64,000 nucleotides of DNA from Actinernus sp. WN-2022 (GCA_030867875.1 JAOWCC010000237.1:8687811-8751810); one strand, 5' to 3'; counted from the stretch's first letter, positions 21,421-33,382 are shown. Numbers and translations are program-made. Notes: generated by a model not told the origin, from the sequence alone.

Positions 21421-22151
21421 GTTTGATGCTTTTCAAGCGTTCCGAACAAGTGACTAAACCCCCTAATGATTTGGCATCGCAATATATTCTTTTCTAAAAA
21501 CCATTCTTAAGGCAAAGTTGGTACTTAGTTAAATTTGTTTTAAAGCCCCAAGAGAAGATTAAACAATGTGAAAAAATGCTGCGCTATAAGAACTTTAACT
21601 TTCCTTTATCTCTAATGTTTGTAAACTTCATACCCACTGGCGCTAAGACAGATTGTTAGGCATTTAGGCACTAAACGAAGCGATTGTTTGCGCATTGTAC
21701 TCGTATTGATCCCTATGGTATTGCTTTCCCAGGTAACAACAAAGACATGAGGATATATATTCTGGAGTGTCATCTTTTTTTTGATCGTGTGTGCATTCGT
21801 TTATCCTTCTGTTGCTTTTTTGCACATTGATCATTTCGGAAGCCATTTCACTGCAGCTACCAAAATAAGATATCGTTACTAAAACTAGTACTAGCCCTTG
21901 ATTTATCTGTGTTCTTGAGGTCCACGAATTTATCAGTTTATCTACTATCGAGTGTACATTCACCCTCATTATAAAATAAACATTGTTTTTTTGCTAATGA
22001 CTTTGAAAAGTAGAAAGTAATTATTTTTAGCCCGGCTATTCTTTTCAACAAAAATATTTTGTTTCTTTATGTTTTCATTTTAAACAGATTGGACTAATTG
22101 TTCGTTATGCGTATACCATGTACCAGCTAAAGAAACTTTTCAGGTTTTTAC

Positions 22152-22453
22152 TTACCTACTGGGCCAAAGACATTGGCAATGAGCCCATTTGGCAAAGCCA
22201 ACGACTGGAACTTCAGGGCGTGAACTCTTTTATGCCCATTGTAAACAATTCTTTGATCAGCTCCTGGCCGGGAGATTGGTCACACGGTCCCATCTATGAA
22301 ACTAAAACAGTTGTCTAGAAGCGAACCTTTCCTCGAGATAGAGTCGGCATAGCTCTGGAGAGCATGAGGATTCAGGATATCTTGGTTCCATTCTGTTATC
22401 AGGTGGCCATGGGTTTCGTAAATGTAATCCAAAGTATGGGTTTGTCATCAGGC
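22152..22453 (-). pseudogene. Harbinger transposase, central catalytic exon (3' part)
   Basis: The minus strand encodes the DDE core: LDYIYETHGHLITEW, then the first catalytic Asp in CFSFIDGTV, an in-frame TGA where Arg is expected, PISRPGADQR, and VYNGHKRVHALKFQSLALP, which contains the Harbinger YNGHKR signature. It ends at GGCCCAGTAG followed by the donor GTAAGT at 22151. The upstream part of the same exon is 16.5 kb away (38971-39018), separated by the Kolobok element that inserted at a TTAA. A one-base slip near 22435 adds to the TGA as an inactivating lesion. Confidence 0.85.
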
Positions 22454-22732
22454 TTAAAGTGCTACTATGACGAACATTTTGTATTTGCTTTTCGCTGTTT
22501 CTTATCGTAACTCGAAAATATAGGTCTTCGAATATACTTCTGGCCAAAAATTTGATCACAATATATTAATGCAACATAAATATAGACCTCTAAACACGTC
22601 AAATTTACGTCCGCCATTACTCTGAACTCATTTAGTGAGCCGGCAATTTTTGTTTGAGAGAGCGGCATTCTCTGACGTCATCCAATCAACCCTGGCTAGC
22701 TGCAGTCAATTTTGATCTTACAACGCACTGCA

Positions 22733-24545
22733 AAATGGCTTCGTGTTTGGATTCTTCCTCCAGCTCTTCTTCTTCTGAAAATGACCAGGAAACCCTCTCA
22801 GATTCTTCTGAACTTGGTAATGAAGTGTATCTTCCATATGACGAAGATCTCGAGCCTCTGGCAACGGAGCAAGAGGCCGCCGATAATGTTGCTGAAGTTG
22901 CCCGCGAAGAACAGGAGGAAGCAGAGTATCGGAGGAGATTTACTGGGGAAACTAGTCTTAACGTTTGGTATGTAACAATCATTTGACTATATGTTACTTG
23001 CCAAGAGTGCCAACATGTTTTCGATAGTTTTGTGTATTTCTTTACCTAAGGCCCAGCTTTCTAAGTACGAGTTTCAGTGTTTGGCTAGCTACAGCATCTC
23101 ACACCTAACATGCAGATATTAATAAACTTACTTAGACTTGAGCTCGAGTCGTGTAAAAACGTAAGACCCATCCGCCGCAGACAAAGATCCAAGTCAGCCC
23201 TGAGTTCTGAGTTGAGCACGAGCTATTTATCCGCTACCTGGTTGTAGCCGTCAACGACAATACTACAATTGAATCAGTTACAAACACAAAATTACTTGGA
23301 ATCTATCTCGATACTAGCCTTTCTTGGGACACCCAAATCGAGTACGTTAAGGGCAAGATCTCCAAGAGACTCGGCCTCCTCAGAAGAATAAAACAGTTTC
23401 TAACACCAAAAGCAAGAATATTATACTACAGCACACTCGTCCAGCCCATCATGGACTATGGATCAACAATTTGGGGAACAACGTCTCAAGCGAATTGTGA
23501 AGTTATGGTCCGCCTACAGAAAAGAGCAGCTCGGATAATTTTAGATGCCCCATGGGATACCCCTTCTTCAACGCTTTTTACGGACTTGAACATAATTCCT
23601 TTCCCTGAACGAGTAAAACGCCTCAAACTAATGCTGTTGTATAGGACCCTCAATGGTAAAACGCCTGAATACGTCCGAAATAAATTCAAATTGCTGAAAG
23701 ACACACACTCGGTTAACACAAGGAACGCTGCCCACAACTTTATGCTTCCAAAGGTTAAGCAAACCTTTGGCAAGAAAACTTTCAGTTTTAGCGCTGCTTC
23801 TCTATGGAACAAACTACCAACTGAACTAAAACAAGCAGCCTCAAGAGATTCATTCTCCTTCAAGTTGAACGCATACTATGCAGGTTAACCTCACTGCTTC
23901 CAATGATTATTGTAATTCGAAACTGTCTTTATTAGTGCTTAGTTGTTACTGTTATTAATCATCTATTTTATTTATTTTATTTATGTTGAGGGCCACGTGT
24001 ATATTATCTGTACGATATTAAGTGCTACCCTCGATAAATAAAGCAATATTATTATTATTATTATTATTATTCTCGATCCAAAATGAGCTTGCGGGAAACG
24101 GTGATAAATGTAAGTTGTAACTATGACTTTTAGCAGAATTTTCAAAGTGAATTGTTCATTAGTCTTACATAATGAGTAATGGTTACCTACCTGTACCATT
24201 AATGTGAGTGAATATCAGATTGTGAAAAAGCGGTAAACTATCTTTTTAAGTTTTCTCAAATAATTGATTCCCTCATAGTCTTGGACTCTGCTTTTGCCTT
24301 GACTGTATTCTTACATATGATAATAATATGTATAATTTTTCATGCTAGGTGCAAATGCTCCAACTGTTCAACCGAGCTTGTTACCAAACCTGAAGAGTGT
24401 ATCTGATTGATAGATGTAGTGAGACTATGGAGGCACTAGACAAAGAGAATGAATGTATAACGTTGCACCCAGGATTCAGGGATGTTTGCCTCAATATATG
24501 GGTGCTTGAGATCGCTGCCTTAGGGCTAAAAACTCCTGATGCATG
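22733..24545 (+). pseudogene. P2X7-like zinc-domain protein carried by Kolobok
   Basis: Exon 1 (22733-22967) starts MASCLDSSSSSSSS, continues with an acidic stretch (YLPYDEDLEPLATEQEAAD) and ends ..NVW at a GTATGT donor. Exon 2 (24349 to about 24542) begins after CATGCTAG and completes the motif WCKCSNC, followed by the Cys/Asp-rich segment (EECI.., IDRC) and ITLHPGFRDVCLNIWVLEIA. This is the pattern of the C-terminal cytosolic domain of P2X purinoceptor 7, abundant as stand-alone proteins in cnidarians. The channel part is absent. A deletion and stop after EECI break exon 2, and I find no third exon. A LINE piece occupies the intron. Confidence 0.65.
23242..24072 (+). mobile_element. 5'-truncated CR1/L2-type LINE
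   Basis: Only the polymerase thumb and C-terminal region remain. It begins with a TKLLGIYLDTSLSW motif near 23290, then an intact 145-codon frame at 23451-23888 with QKRAARIILD and the final FSFSAASLWNKLPTELK signature, followed by a 3' UTR, AATAAA and a (TTA)n tail at 24047-24071. The tail and truncation show a normal dead-on-arrival insertion, here in the intron of the P2X7-like gene. Confidence 0.85.
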
Positions 24546-24549
24546 TATG

Positions 24550-25480
24550 TTTGTATCTTTTAGGGCTATTTAATACATTATTTAGGCTAATATTCATATA
24601 CTTTTAGGGTTAATTTAGAAAATTCTTGCCAATAGGCCATTCGCAGCTAACAGTCACGTGCTTATATAATATTTCGTTAACAAATGAATTGATGCTGGAG
24701 AGCAAGCTATCTTTAAAAATGCAGTTTTAGAAAGATTGGCAATCGATTGGAGGTGAAAAATTGCATTTACAAACAGGTTTTACTAAAAGCAACACCGATC
24801 TCCCCCCGGTCTCTACCACGTTCATAGCCGAGTCCCCTCTCCCCGGTGGGACCCTTGAAGACTCCTCTGCTGTTCATTTAGTAGACACTTGAGGACAGTT
24901 ATGCACTTGTATAACTTTAGGGGGTACCTATTGAAATAGTAATGAATCTTGCACTTCTTGAATACCACAATAGACACTGAAATAATAATAATTAGAATAA
25001 CCACAGTAGATGAAGTTTAGAAAAATAACTTTATCAGAAGAAGCCTTTGAAACAATGAGTAGATAGATGCCTATGGCCATATGGCCTTTCTTGATCTATT
25101 CCTCACTTTTTTTCTCAATTTTCTTTCACTTATTTATTTTTTAGACTGTATGCAATTTGTTGTAAAAGTAGTCTCATTATAAGCTAGAATAACAGTAACA
25201 CTACATGTACATACAATATAATGCTTTTCATTTTCATAAAATTCACAAGTACTTCACACTTGTGCCTTGAACTTTCCACACATAAATTAATTAATATAGC
25301 TGTATTAATAAATATATTTGAATATTAACACATCCAAAAGGTACTTCTTCCACTAAAAATATAAGAGTGCACATGCCTAACTCTGGTTAACAGAAATATG
25401 GTTACCAAGCATGAAAATTTAATCTAGTCTACTGTATGTAAGAGTTAAATACCAAGAACCGAGGCATTTAACTGACTTAT
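24550..25480. other. No recognised gene
   Basis: AT-rich spacer between the convergent Kolobok genes. I can support no exon or RNA gene in it, although a missing third exon of the P2X7-like gene would be expected here. Confidence 0.4.
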
Positions 25481-25487
25481 TTTATTG

Positions 25488-25671
25488 TTATTCAATAACC
25501 TAACATTGCAGTAAATTTCACTATAAAGACCTGATTAGGTATTCAAGAGCCTTTGTATAGCTCGTTAGATATTCAAAGTCTATACGTCATTTAAAGACCT
25601 CCATGATGAAAATCCCTTGAATATCTAATGAGCAATATATTGAAATTAGTGAAATAAAGGTTATCGAATAA
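25488..25671. repeat. 184-bp foldback repeat
   Basis: Ends TTATTCAATAACCT and its complement at 25658-25671, and an inner pair GCTCGTTAGATATTCAA / TTGAATATCTAATGAGC, form a long imperfect hairpin. No coding capacity; a MITE-like unit. Confidence 0.7.
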
Positions 25672-25740
25672 AAATAGAAAATGAAATAAATAAATTTAAT
25701 ATATAATTTTCGATGAAATACCAGTGTATATTTATTTCTA

Positions 25741-25811
25741 AAAAGTGATATCTTCACGTGAAGATATAAATGATATCTTCATACGTGAAGATATCACTTT
25801 TGAAAATATGA
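25741..25811. repeat. 71-bp perfect-arm hairpin
   Basis: Arms AAAAGTGATATCTTCACGT (25741-25759) and its exact complement (25793-25811) flank a loop that repeats the same GATATCTTCA core. Such a structure would extrude readily as a cruciform. Function unknown. Confidence 0.8.
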
Positions 25812-25888
25812 CTTGCTTTCAAAGATTTCTAGCCTTTTTGGGAAGAGATTGAAACTGGTTATTCATCGAAAATTTTATATTAAACAGA

Positions 25889-26028
25889 ATATTACATGGC
25901 CGCTTGGAGATACGAATTTTATCTTCTCATGTCGATGAAATATCTTACTCGTTCGCTGCGCTCACTCGTAAGATATTTCATCAACACTCGAAGATAAAAT
26001 CCGTATCTCCGCGCGGCCATGTAATATC
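25889..26028. repeat. 140-bp foldback repeat
   Basis: Arms of about 60 bases start AATATTACATGGCCGC and run to GATGAAATATCTTAC. They are mirrored from GTAAGATATTTCATC to GCGGCCATGTAATAT, around a centre of CGTTCGCTGCGCTCA. It is a MITE-like palindromic repeat with no gene. Confidence 0.8.
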
Positions 26029-26029
26029 C

Positions 26030-26380
26030 TCTATATTGCACTGGAAGAAGCTGTTAAAATATTTATATATTTTTTTATATGTTGTCAAATCATCTACGTA
26101 GTGACACCTGTATAACAACACCTTTTCAGCCAAATTTTCGTTCAAGATCGGGGTGTGGCTTATCTACGGGAACAGCTAGAAAAGGTACCACAGTTTTGGC
26201 AGCATAAATCAGTATTTCTTTTAAAACCCTATATGGGTACTAGTAAATGCTACAATGTTTACAGTATACCAGATAAAATATTTTCTTCATACAAAGTCAT
26301 GTGTATGTCAGGTTGTTGGTTTGTTTTTGCTTGTAACATAATTCCAATTATAAATAAATATTGATACATCAACTATCATA
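26030..26380. other. Spacer, no recognised gene
   Basis: Contains a 69-codon plus-strand frame at 26155-26364 with no recognisable motif. I do not treat it as a gene. Confidence 0.35.
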
Positions 26381-29036
26381 GCACATTGTTGTCTGTTTGG
26401 CATTGCCCTCTTTTGTGTCCTTTCCTTGGGTTACCACATGTCTTGCAAGTCGGTGATCTTCTCGGTCTGTTTGTTGAAGTTGTAGCATTAGGTGTATCAC
26501 TTTGCATCAGTCCTTGAAGTTCAGCATCTAAAAGACATCCAATTATAGAAACTTAATTTCATATTGGTTTCATTTTTTGGTTTGAATAATAGACATTATA
26601 GTTTCATTGATACTTGTACATAGATTTGTTTGTTTTGTATTTTCTTTCAAAAACGTCCAACTTTTATTACCGTGCGTCAACCAAAAATCACTCCAGTTTG
26701 TTGGCAACTTCTTCAGTTATCTCAAGTAAACACTTAGTAAATGGTGGACTAGCAGTAAATGAGTAGACACAGTATATGGTTTTCAAAATGTACTCCAATA
26801 CCTTACCTGTACATGTTGGAGGGCAAATTACTGTTTCCTTCTCTTTCCTTGACTGGTGCTTCTGGATGGCTTCCTCTTTTGATTCTTTCTCTAGCATGGA
26901 ATGCATGGGATCTGGAACCTCTATATCTAACTCCTCTTTTAACTTCTTAAGGTCTTGTCGTGATGTTGTCATCATGGTTTGGAATACTTCAGCAACATAT
27001 TCTAAAAATAGAGTACTTAGATTAAGAAATTTAGCATATTAATCAACTAACTCTTAGTTGATCATATACAATGTTTTTATCTTCCATTCTGAAGCTAGTG
27101 AGCCATGTTTTAAATAATAATTTATTATAATACAAGTTCTATGTTCGTTACCATAGGTTGGAGGTACTCTTGCTTCCCTTACTGTTGCTTCTCCATGCTT
27201 ATACTTCGGATAAGACATAGATAGTCTTGGCTTCCCATTGTGGTCCACTTTATTTTCTCTCTGAAGGTTGTAATTGAAGTGCAGAGGAGATAGTATTGCC
27301 CTAAGGAACATTTTATCAAAATACACGACATTGAACATTAATCAATACATTTGTATTGGTGGTGAAATGGAATATAATTATTTTTATTGGTGTTAAAAAA
27401 AATTGCAAAACCACTAAGTAAAAAGACAACTATGAAAACACAGTTAAATTAATGATGATGATCAACAACAAAAAATATTTCATACATGTAAGGTTTATAT
27501 ATATGTACCTGCAAAGCATACCCAAGTAGGAGAAAGCTAGCATCTCAGGTGCGAATTGGTTGACAACCGAATGATATCCCTCGAGGCAACTGGTTTGGCC
27601 AACAGATGATGCTTTCTTGATTGCTTTCTTTAAATGGATCTTGTTTAGTGCATCACAGATTTTTTCATATGCATCTTGACCCTAAATGCATGGAACAAGA
27701 AAACAAAACATTGAATGAGATCTGTTTTCAGTGACATTCCACACCTATTTTGTATTACCCTTTCTGCCTTCCTTGCAGTTAAGGTTAATATTTGTGCACA
27801 TTATTGTACTTAAATGGCCAAGTTTGCTTTGCTTAAATCAGTATGAATGTGTTTCATCCCCATTCATCTTGTGAGCACGTTAGCATACCTTTCGTCATCC
27901 AAACTTTTGGCTTGGTGATTGCACCATGCGTACATGCATTGGACAATCTGTTGGGCAAATTCTCATGCCTGTTGAGGACATGTGACAGGAAGGCTTGAAA
28001 CTTGGCCAGTTTCACTTCCCCTAATCGTTCCTGTGTGGATGTCACTGACCAGTAAAAGTGGCGAACACAAGTTTTCCTCCAACGGCCAATTACTTCACAA
28101 TCGGTTTCCTTGCTGAGTTTCAGGAGGATCTTTGTGATTTCTAGATAAAAAATATATATGTTGTTTTATAAATACATTGTAGCATTTAGTACATAGAACC
28201 CAAATAATCAATTACCTTAGTTACATGTTTTGTGGGCTTCTATCTATTTTGCGTCATTAGGTCATGTCAAATATTTATTTTAAAGCCTACCATAGGTAGG
28301 GAATTTTGTTTATCACAGAAGTATTATAATTTCTGTCATTCAAATTACACACTTTTTCCAATATGCCAGAGACCTTCCCCATCTGCCTACACAGTTTTGG
28401 ACATTCTTCATGTCTTTATTATCATTCCTGTTGTCAAGAGGAAAGCAAATGCCCTTTGGTCTCCAAGGAATTCCATAGCCGAGCTGTTACCTGCCTCATT
28501 GACCTGTGAAACAATTATTGTAAACAAAAATTAATTAAATGAGAATATAATAAGAATTAATTTATTAGGACATCCTATTTTCTTGTTTATCAGTGATACA
28601 ATTGATTGATTTATCAAACATTTTGTTCCCACAAGTCCCAGCTTTAATTTCTAAGGGTTATTATTAGTTTTGTGGGCCACAAGTTTAGAAGCTAACAAAT
28701 TTTACTAATTAATAATTGGACCACAAGCCCAAGTTTTCTAGGAGGTGATAGTCAACAAGGCATAGCCAAGTTGACTATCACTTGTAGAAAAGAGGTTGAG
28801 TGGTCTAATTGTTTTAGTAGAAATTGTCATGGTCTAGATGACAACAGGTTTCAAATTTCCCAAATTTTCATGTGAGATTCGGCCCAAAAAAAAAAGGGTC
28901 TTGACTGTGCCTCTCGCGATCATTGACTATCGGCGAATAGTCAACGAATGGAGGGCCAATCAGATTAGTGGATTCGCAATAGTCCATGGCAAGTTTCTAC
29001 TAATACCCTATAAATTATATCAATGTGTGTGACTTG

Positions 29037-29396
29037 CCTGAACAAGGACTATGTGTATTATCAAGCCAACAGTACAGCAGAAGATGGTATAGGTTCCATA
29101 TTTGGCACAGTGTCCCATATTGTCATGCCTGCCATCACCTGCCAGAACCACCTCCTTTCCTTTCAGGGACTCCAAGATCTTGGCCCGATAGGTTTTCCAG
29201 AAGGATACAATGGTTGGGATGAGGAGATGCCTCTGGTGGTAGTAATATATTGGCCGGAAGACCAACAACACTTTCTTGACGGAAGCACCAGCACAGAGAA
29301 GGGCAAAACTAAGAATCAGGTTTCCAGCAGGGAACTTGCCAAACAAGTGGGGCTGACTTTTCCATGTGTAGGTCTCCTTGCATTTTGGGCATGATG
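29037..29396 (-). pseudogene. Transposase catalytic exon, downstream part
   Basis: This is the best-preserved part of the Kolobok transposase. It starts inside the interrupted exon with SCPKCKETYTW, a zinc-binding Cys pair, then FGKFPAGNLILSFALLCAGAS. It carries the DGRHDNMGHCAKYG block, where the first catalytic Asp of the DDE-type nuclease lies. It ends CAG/GCAAGT, a GC donor. Cysteines CHLCLYPNPK on the far side of the insertion (about 35850) belong to the same zinc-ribbon-like unit, showing that the insertion cut straight through it. Confidence 0.75.
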
Positions 29397-30077
29397 AGTG
29401 AATGGTTAGCCTGGAAAACCAGCCGACTCTTATCGCTCCCCACTCGCGAAAGAGACGTCTGGGAAGTGAGGCAGAAAATGTCATACTGATGACGTAGCAG
29501 ATAGCCGTTTCACGATGCATAAATTAGTTGCAATTCTCAGAAGCCGAATGCGAACAACAGAGTTCTTTTCAAGGAATATAACTACCGTGGCTGCTCGTAT
29601 GCTTGGTAGTTTATCACCGTCACGAACAACTCATGAAATTCAAGCCTATTTAGCGTGTGCCGGTGCTGTTGTTGGCTCCTTTGCAGACTGAGTTATTTCA
29701 GCGGCTAGTAAAGCGAAATGTCGTACTGTCAAAACATTTACAAGAAAGGTACCGACTACTGTCATAGTTGTTTATAATTTCATACCAGTAAACCTACATA
29801 CACTGAGCTATCACAAAACACTGGATGAGTTGTTGTTGCGGCGGATAAATCGTTCAGACAGTGAATCTGGGCTATGAATAAACATAATTACATGTAAGTG
29901 TGCTATGAATCACGAACCAAGTGTGATATGAATCAATCACCCAAGCAAACGGGCAGCCACGGTAGTATACCTGAAAATAACCGCTGCATTCTGTAGCTAA
30001 CCTCTTCGGCTACTGACCTGACAAAAGAGCTGGCTTGAAAAGTGGCTTGCTGTGCTGTGTGTAGGTTTTGAAATTAT

Positions 30078-30200
30078 TAACTTGTCTATCAAATTGTATG
30101 GAGGGTAGGTGCCATATTTTATGCCAGATCAAAGCAATGATAGGGCAAGCAACGAGCAGCTAAGGATGTAACCATGGCAACCACGCCACGGGTCTACCCC
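30078..30200 (-). repeat. Ngaro repeat B2
   Basis: Starts TAACTTGTCTATCAAATTGT and ends CACGGGTCTACCCC. Near-identical to B1 at 30454-30569, in the same orientation, with small indels. It forms the 3' terminal repeat of the element. Confidence 0.8.
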
Positions 30201-30282
30201 CGGCACCTGTCACACTGATTTCTCAGTGGAAGTATACTTACGTTAATCCTGTGAGCACCCAAAGCAGCGGTGGGAGGGTGGG

Positions 30283-30453
30283 GCAATATAGCAGGCAAAT
30301 ACAAAGCAAGCTGAGCAATGGCGGACCACGAGGGCAAAGTACACGAGCTAACATGCGCATGCGCAAAGCTGATGACATGCACATGCATCATAGGCGATAA
30401 CCGCTGGCCAGTAATTTATCTCCCAGTTAACTATGATTATTAATAATCTCATT
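30283..30453 (-). repeat. Ngaro repeat A2
   Basis: Begins GCAATATAGCAGGCAAATAC and ends TTATTAATAATCTCATT. It is a direct copy of A1 at 35310-35479 and contains the alternating CATGCGCATGCGC segment. In the split-repeat model it lies between B1 and B2 at the 3' end. Confidence 0.85.
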
Positions 30454-30569
30454 TAACTTGTCTATCAAATTGTATGTAGGTGCCATATTTTATGCCAGAT
30501 CAAAGCAATGATAGGGCAAGCAACGAGCAGCTGAGGTAACCATGGCAACCACGCCACGGGTCTACCCCA
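30454..30569 (-). repeat. Ngaro repeat B1
   Basis: Direct copy of B2, starting TAACTTGTCTATCAAATTGT immediately next to A2. It contains GAGGTAACCATGGCAACC, a motif also found in the second Ngaro-like element near 50671 as GAGGTAACCATGGTAACC. Confidence 0.8.
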
Positions 30570-30907
30570 AGCACATCCTACAAGCTACCATGCGGTTGCT
30601 TGGAGATAGTAGGACCGTGGCAGGGAGGCCATAGGGACCAACTAACTTCCCAGAACTAGGACTCCAAGAACCGCAGACACCACTACCCTCTAGTGGAGAA
30701 GGCTTAACAATACATGTATGAATTAGCAAAGTGGCATCCCATGTCGAAAACAGCTAATAATACCAGCTAATACTTCTGCTAACATAATCAAGACAAATAT
30801 GGCTACGGGTATGGCTATACATTTAGCATCGGAGCAGGCATGCATCCAACAGATCCAGCCAAGGTCTAGTACTACAACAACTATAAGAATAGTCTGACTT
30901 ACCGTTG

Positions 30908-31843
30908 TTAGGATAATTTCTTTGCTGTGCTCGCAATCACCTCTTTTGGGGTCTGTATGTATCGTTTGTAACAGTCACTTCTCCATCGGCCAAAAACTTG
31001 AATCAAGTGATCTGGAATACCAGCTTTTGCTGCCATGGTTGCACCCCCTATTCGAAAACTATGGCTGGAGTAATTGCCTGGCACTCCTGCGGCTTGAATA
31101 ATAGACCTCAACCGCTGAGTAACCAGGTCTCTTGTCAAAGGCTGGCCACTGGACAGCAGGAATAATGGCCCCGGACTGTCGCCCCTTAGTGTTAGGTATC
31201 TCACAATCGCCTGAACAGCACACAAAGGCAGGTTACCTTCACCGATGTAGATAGAGCACCCTTGGCGAAATGGGTCAGTTTTTGAAGCTTTTATTGTGAC
31301 TTGGAGGCATGAGGGATTCGTCAAAGAATCAACTGCAATATCGGCTACTGTTATGTGGGTTGTATGATTAAAGGAAGAGAGGGAAGGCACGGTAAACTCA
31401 GCGGACCTTAAAAATCCAAAATAGGCTAAAGTACAAGCTGCCCAGAACATTGCATCATTGTAGATTGACAAATCCAGGCCAGAAATCACTAGGCTTAGGA
31501 TGTCTGCTGTTATTGGGAGACGTTGATTAGCACTTTTTACTCCTTGTAGGCGTTTTATTCCCCTTAAAACTCGCTGAAGCTGCAAGCAGTTTTTTAGTGG
31601 ATCGTCAAATCCATGATCAATGTGAAGGGAGCGAACTGCTGCCAGATAGACTTTTATCGAGGCGTGCCGTAGTGATTCAGCTAGAAATGTTGTAAATAAG
31701 TAATAAACGTCCATTCGTCTGTAGGAAAGGGGGAGCCATGAGAATTCAATCGTGCACTCATGTAACAAAAGTTGATGAATTTTTTTGGGCACTAGAATAA
31801 CATCGTCGAGTTGAGGTAGCCAGACCATGGTACATAAGCGCAT
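30908..31843 (-). CDS. Ngaro tyrosine recombinase
   Basis: Intact 311-codon frame for the integrase-like tyrosine recombinase that circularises or inserts the cDNA of Ngaro elements. The N-terminal helical core-binding region runs to about residue 110. The catalytic domain shows the first Arg in GFLRSAEF (about residue 146), the His-x-x-Arg pair in SHSFRIGGAT (His261, Arg264), GRW at 285-287 and the nucleophile Tyr295 in CYKRYIQTPKE. All key residues are present, so the protein could be active. The first ~25 residues may be non-native, because related sequence upstream continues in another frame (31949-31855). Confidence 0.85.
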   Translation of the reverse strand: MRLCTMVWLPQLDDVILVPKKIHQLLLHECTIEFSWLPLSYRRMDVYYLFTTFLAESLRHASIKVYLAAVRSLHIDHGFDDPLKNCLQLQRVLRGIKRLQGVKSANQRLPITADILSLVISGLDLSIYNDAMFWAACTLAYFGFLRSAEFTVPSLSSFNHTTHITVADIAVDSLTNPSCLQVTIKASKTDPFRQGCSIYIGEGNLPLCAVQAIVRYLTLRGDSPGPLFLLSSGQPLTRDLVTQRLRSIIQAAGVPGNYSSHSFRIGGATMAAKAGIPDHLIQVFGRWRSDCYKRYIQTPKEVIASTAKKLS

Positions 31844-31855
31844 AACAGCGATACT

Positions 31856-32461
31856 CTAAATTACGTTTGACAGCTGAAGGATTAACTGCTGGGGGACTGA
31901 CACTGGAAACTTCTTGGCTGTGGGGGCCAACTTGCGGAAAGCCTGCCAATTGAAACGTGATAGAGCGTCAGCTATACCATTCTCCACCCCCGGCACATGC
32001 ACTGCTGCAAATGAGAAGTTATGGCGGGCTGCGAGCAAGAGCAGACTTCTCAATAAATGCATAATATTGGGGTCTCGTGAGGTTCTTGAATTCAAAAGGT
32101 ACACTACTGCTTCATTATCGACCTTAAATAGGGCTCGTTTTCTACACCACCTAGTGCACCAAATATGGGCGGCAATGACAACTGGAAATAATTCTTTGTA
32201 TGCAATTGAGAGGCCCATCTGTTGAGGGAGCCATTTACCGTTGAACCAGTGAGATTCCATGTATGCACCATATCCCTTGGATCCTGAGGCGTCAGAACCA
32301 ACATAAAATTGAGGCAAAGGCTCCAGTCCCGGTAACTGAAAGAAACTGATGCCATTCCATTGTCCAATGAATTCAATCCACCATTCCAGGTCCTTTTTGA
32401 ATTCGGAATTGAGCCGGACCGGGTGATTGTCGTTGCGGAAACAACTCAGTAAGTTGATCAT
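31856..32461 (-). pseudogene. Ngaro RNase H region, frameshifted from RT
   Basis: A 201-codon frame with a DIRS-type RNase H: FYVGSDASGSKGYGAYM (first Asp), SIAYKELFPVVIAAHIW (catalytic Glu), KVDNEAVVYLLNSRTSRD (Asp) and PGVENGIADALSR (final Asp). All four acidic positions of RNase HI are visible. It should continue from the RT frame, but a one-base loss near 32462 separates the two. It degrades the RNA strand of the cDNA hybrid. Confidence 0.8.
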
Positions 32462-33382
32462 ACGACGATAAAAGTTCGGCCTGGCCAGACGACCTTACAT
32501 GCATGGTGTAGTAACCCAACCAGGGATTGTAAATCTCTCTTGAGGCACCACTTCCTCCTTGACCAAGTGTCGAGGAGTTGACGAGTGGCTGCTAGCTTGT
32601 CCGAGGGGAGTCGAGCGATCTGGGCTACTGAGTCCAATTCTATTCCCAATACGACCATGCAGGTTGCCGGTCCAATACATTTCTGGGGATTAAGTGGTAG
32701 ACCCAAAGCCTTTACTATGGAAAGAGCTACGTCCAGCTGGAGGCCGCAATGTGGTGCCTCCGGTGGCCCGGCTAAGATGAAGTCGTCCAAATAATGCAGT
32801 ATGTCCTTTATTTGATAATTATTCTTCAGGATCCACTCCACCATAACCGCCACTGAATTGAAGATGCAAGGAGCTGAGCGCAGTCCAAATGGTAACATTA
32901 AGTCGACAAAGAACTTTAGACCTCCATTTCATTCCTAACAAGTGACGGTCTGCTGGATGGACTGGAATGTTCCGAAAGGCACACTCAACATCAAACTTGG
33001 CAAGGAGAGCACCTCTTCCAAATTTGGTAAGCATATTGACAACGTCATCAATTTTTATGTATTGAAGTGACCAGGACTCAGGATCGATGCCATCATTAAC
33101 ACTATGTCCAAAAGGGGAGGACAGATCAATGATGAGGCGCCACTTTCCGGGTTGACCCTTCTTTGGTATCACACCAAAACTACTTATCTGAAGCGACTGC
33201 AAAGGGGGGGAATGAAACGGGCCTGCTACTCGACCAAGCTTCACTTCATTGTTCAGGTAAGCATCGATGACATCAGCATGCTCGTATGCCGATGGTTTGT
33301 TCTTTTGAGCTGCTTTGAGTTTAATGGGAGCCTGAAAACCAATGTGGAAGCCCTCTAAAATACCCTGAAGGATATAGGCCAC
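32458..33382 (-). pseudogene. Ngaro reverse transcriptase, frameshifted
   Basis: Two overlapping frames. 33382-32819 holds the fingers and first palm strand: FGVIPKKGQPGKWRLIIDLS, then LLAKFDVECAFRNIPVHP with the first catalytic Asp. After a shift near 32900, 32898-32458 continues with MLPFGLRSAPCIFN and the catalytic ILHYLDDFILAG. YLDD instead of YxDD-Met, and the HP-rich VHPADR motif, are usual for DIRS-order elements. The shift inside the palm makes this copy inactive. Confidence 0.85.

Larger units (their letters stand above)
19322..21787. repeat. 2.5-kb element with long inverted repeats in the Harbinger intron
   Basis: The ends are imperfect inverted copies. CGATCAAAACAAAAGATGAC at 19322 matches the complement of the end at 21787, and the match continues through GTACAATGCGCAAACAATCG and GTGCCTAAATGCCTAACAAT. 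It reaches inward to TTTAGTCAC..CGGAACGCTTGAAAA at about 19866-19890, facing 21430-21455. The left arm is about 570 bp and the right about 360 bp, the difference being an insertion in the left arm. No transposase frame lies inside. It is a foldback or non-autonomous TIR transposon of unknown class. Confidence 0.75.

Noticed and set aside
22686..22982. 98-codon minus-strand frame over the P2X7-like exon
   Set aside because: It mirrors the Ser-rich acidic exon on the plus strand, which has a good start, splice donor and matching second exon.
29023..29394. 123-codon plus-strand frame
   Set aside because: Antisense to the Kolobok catalytic exon, whose minus-strand reading has the DGRHDNMGH motif and continues across the insertion.
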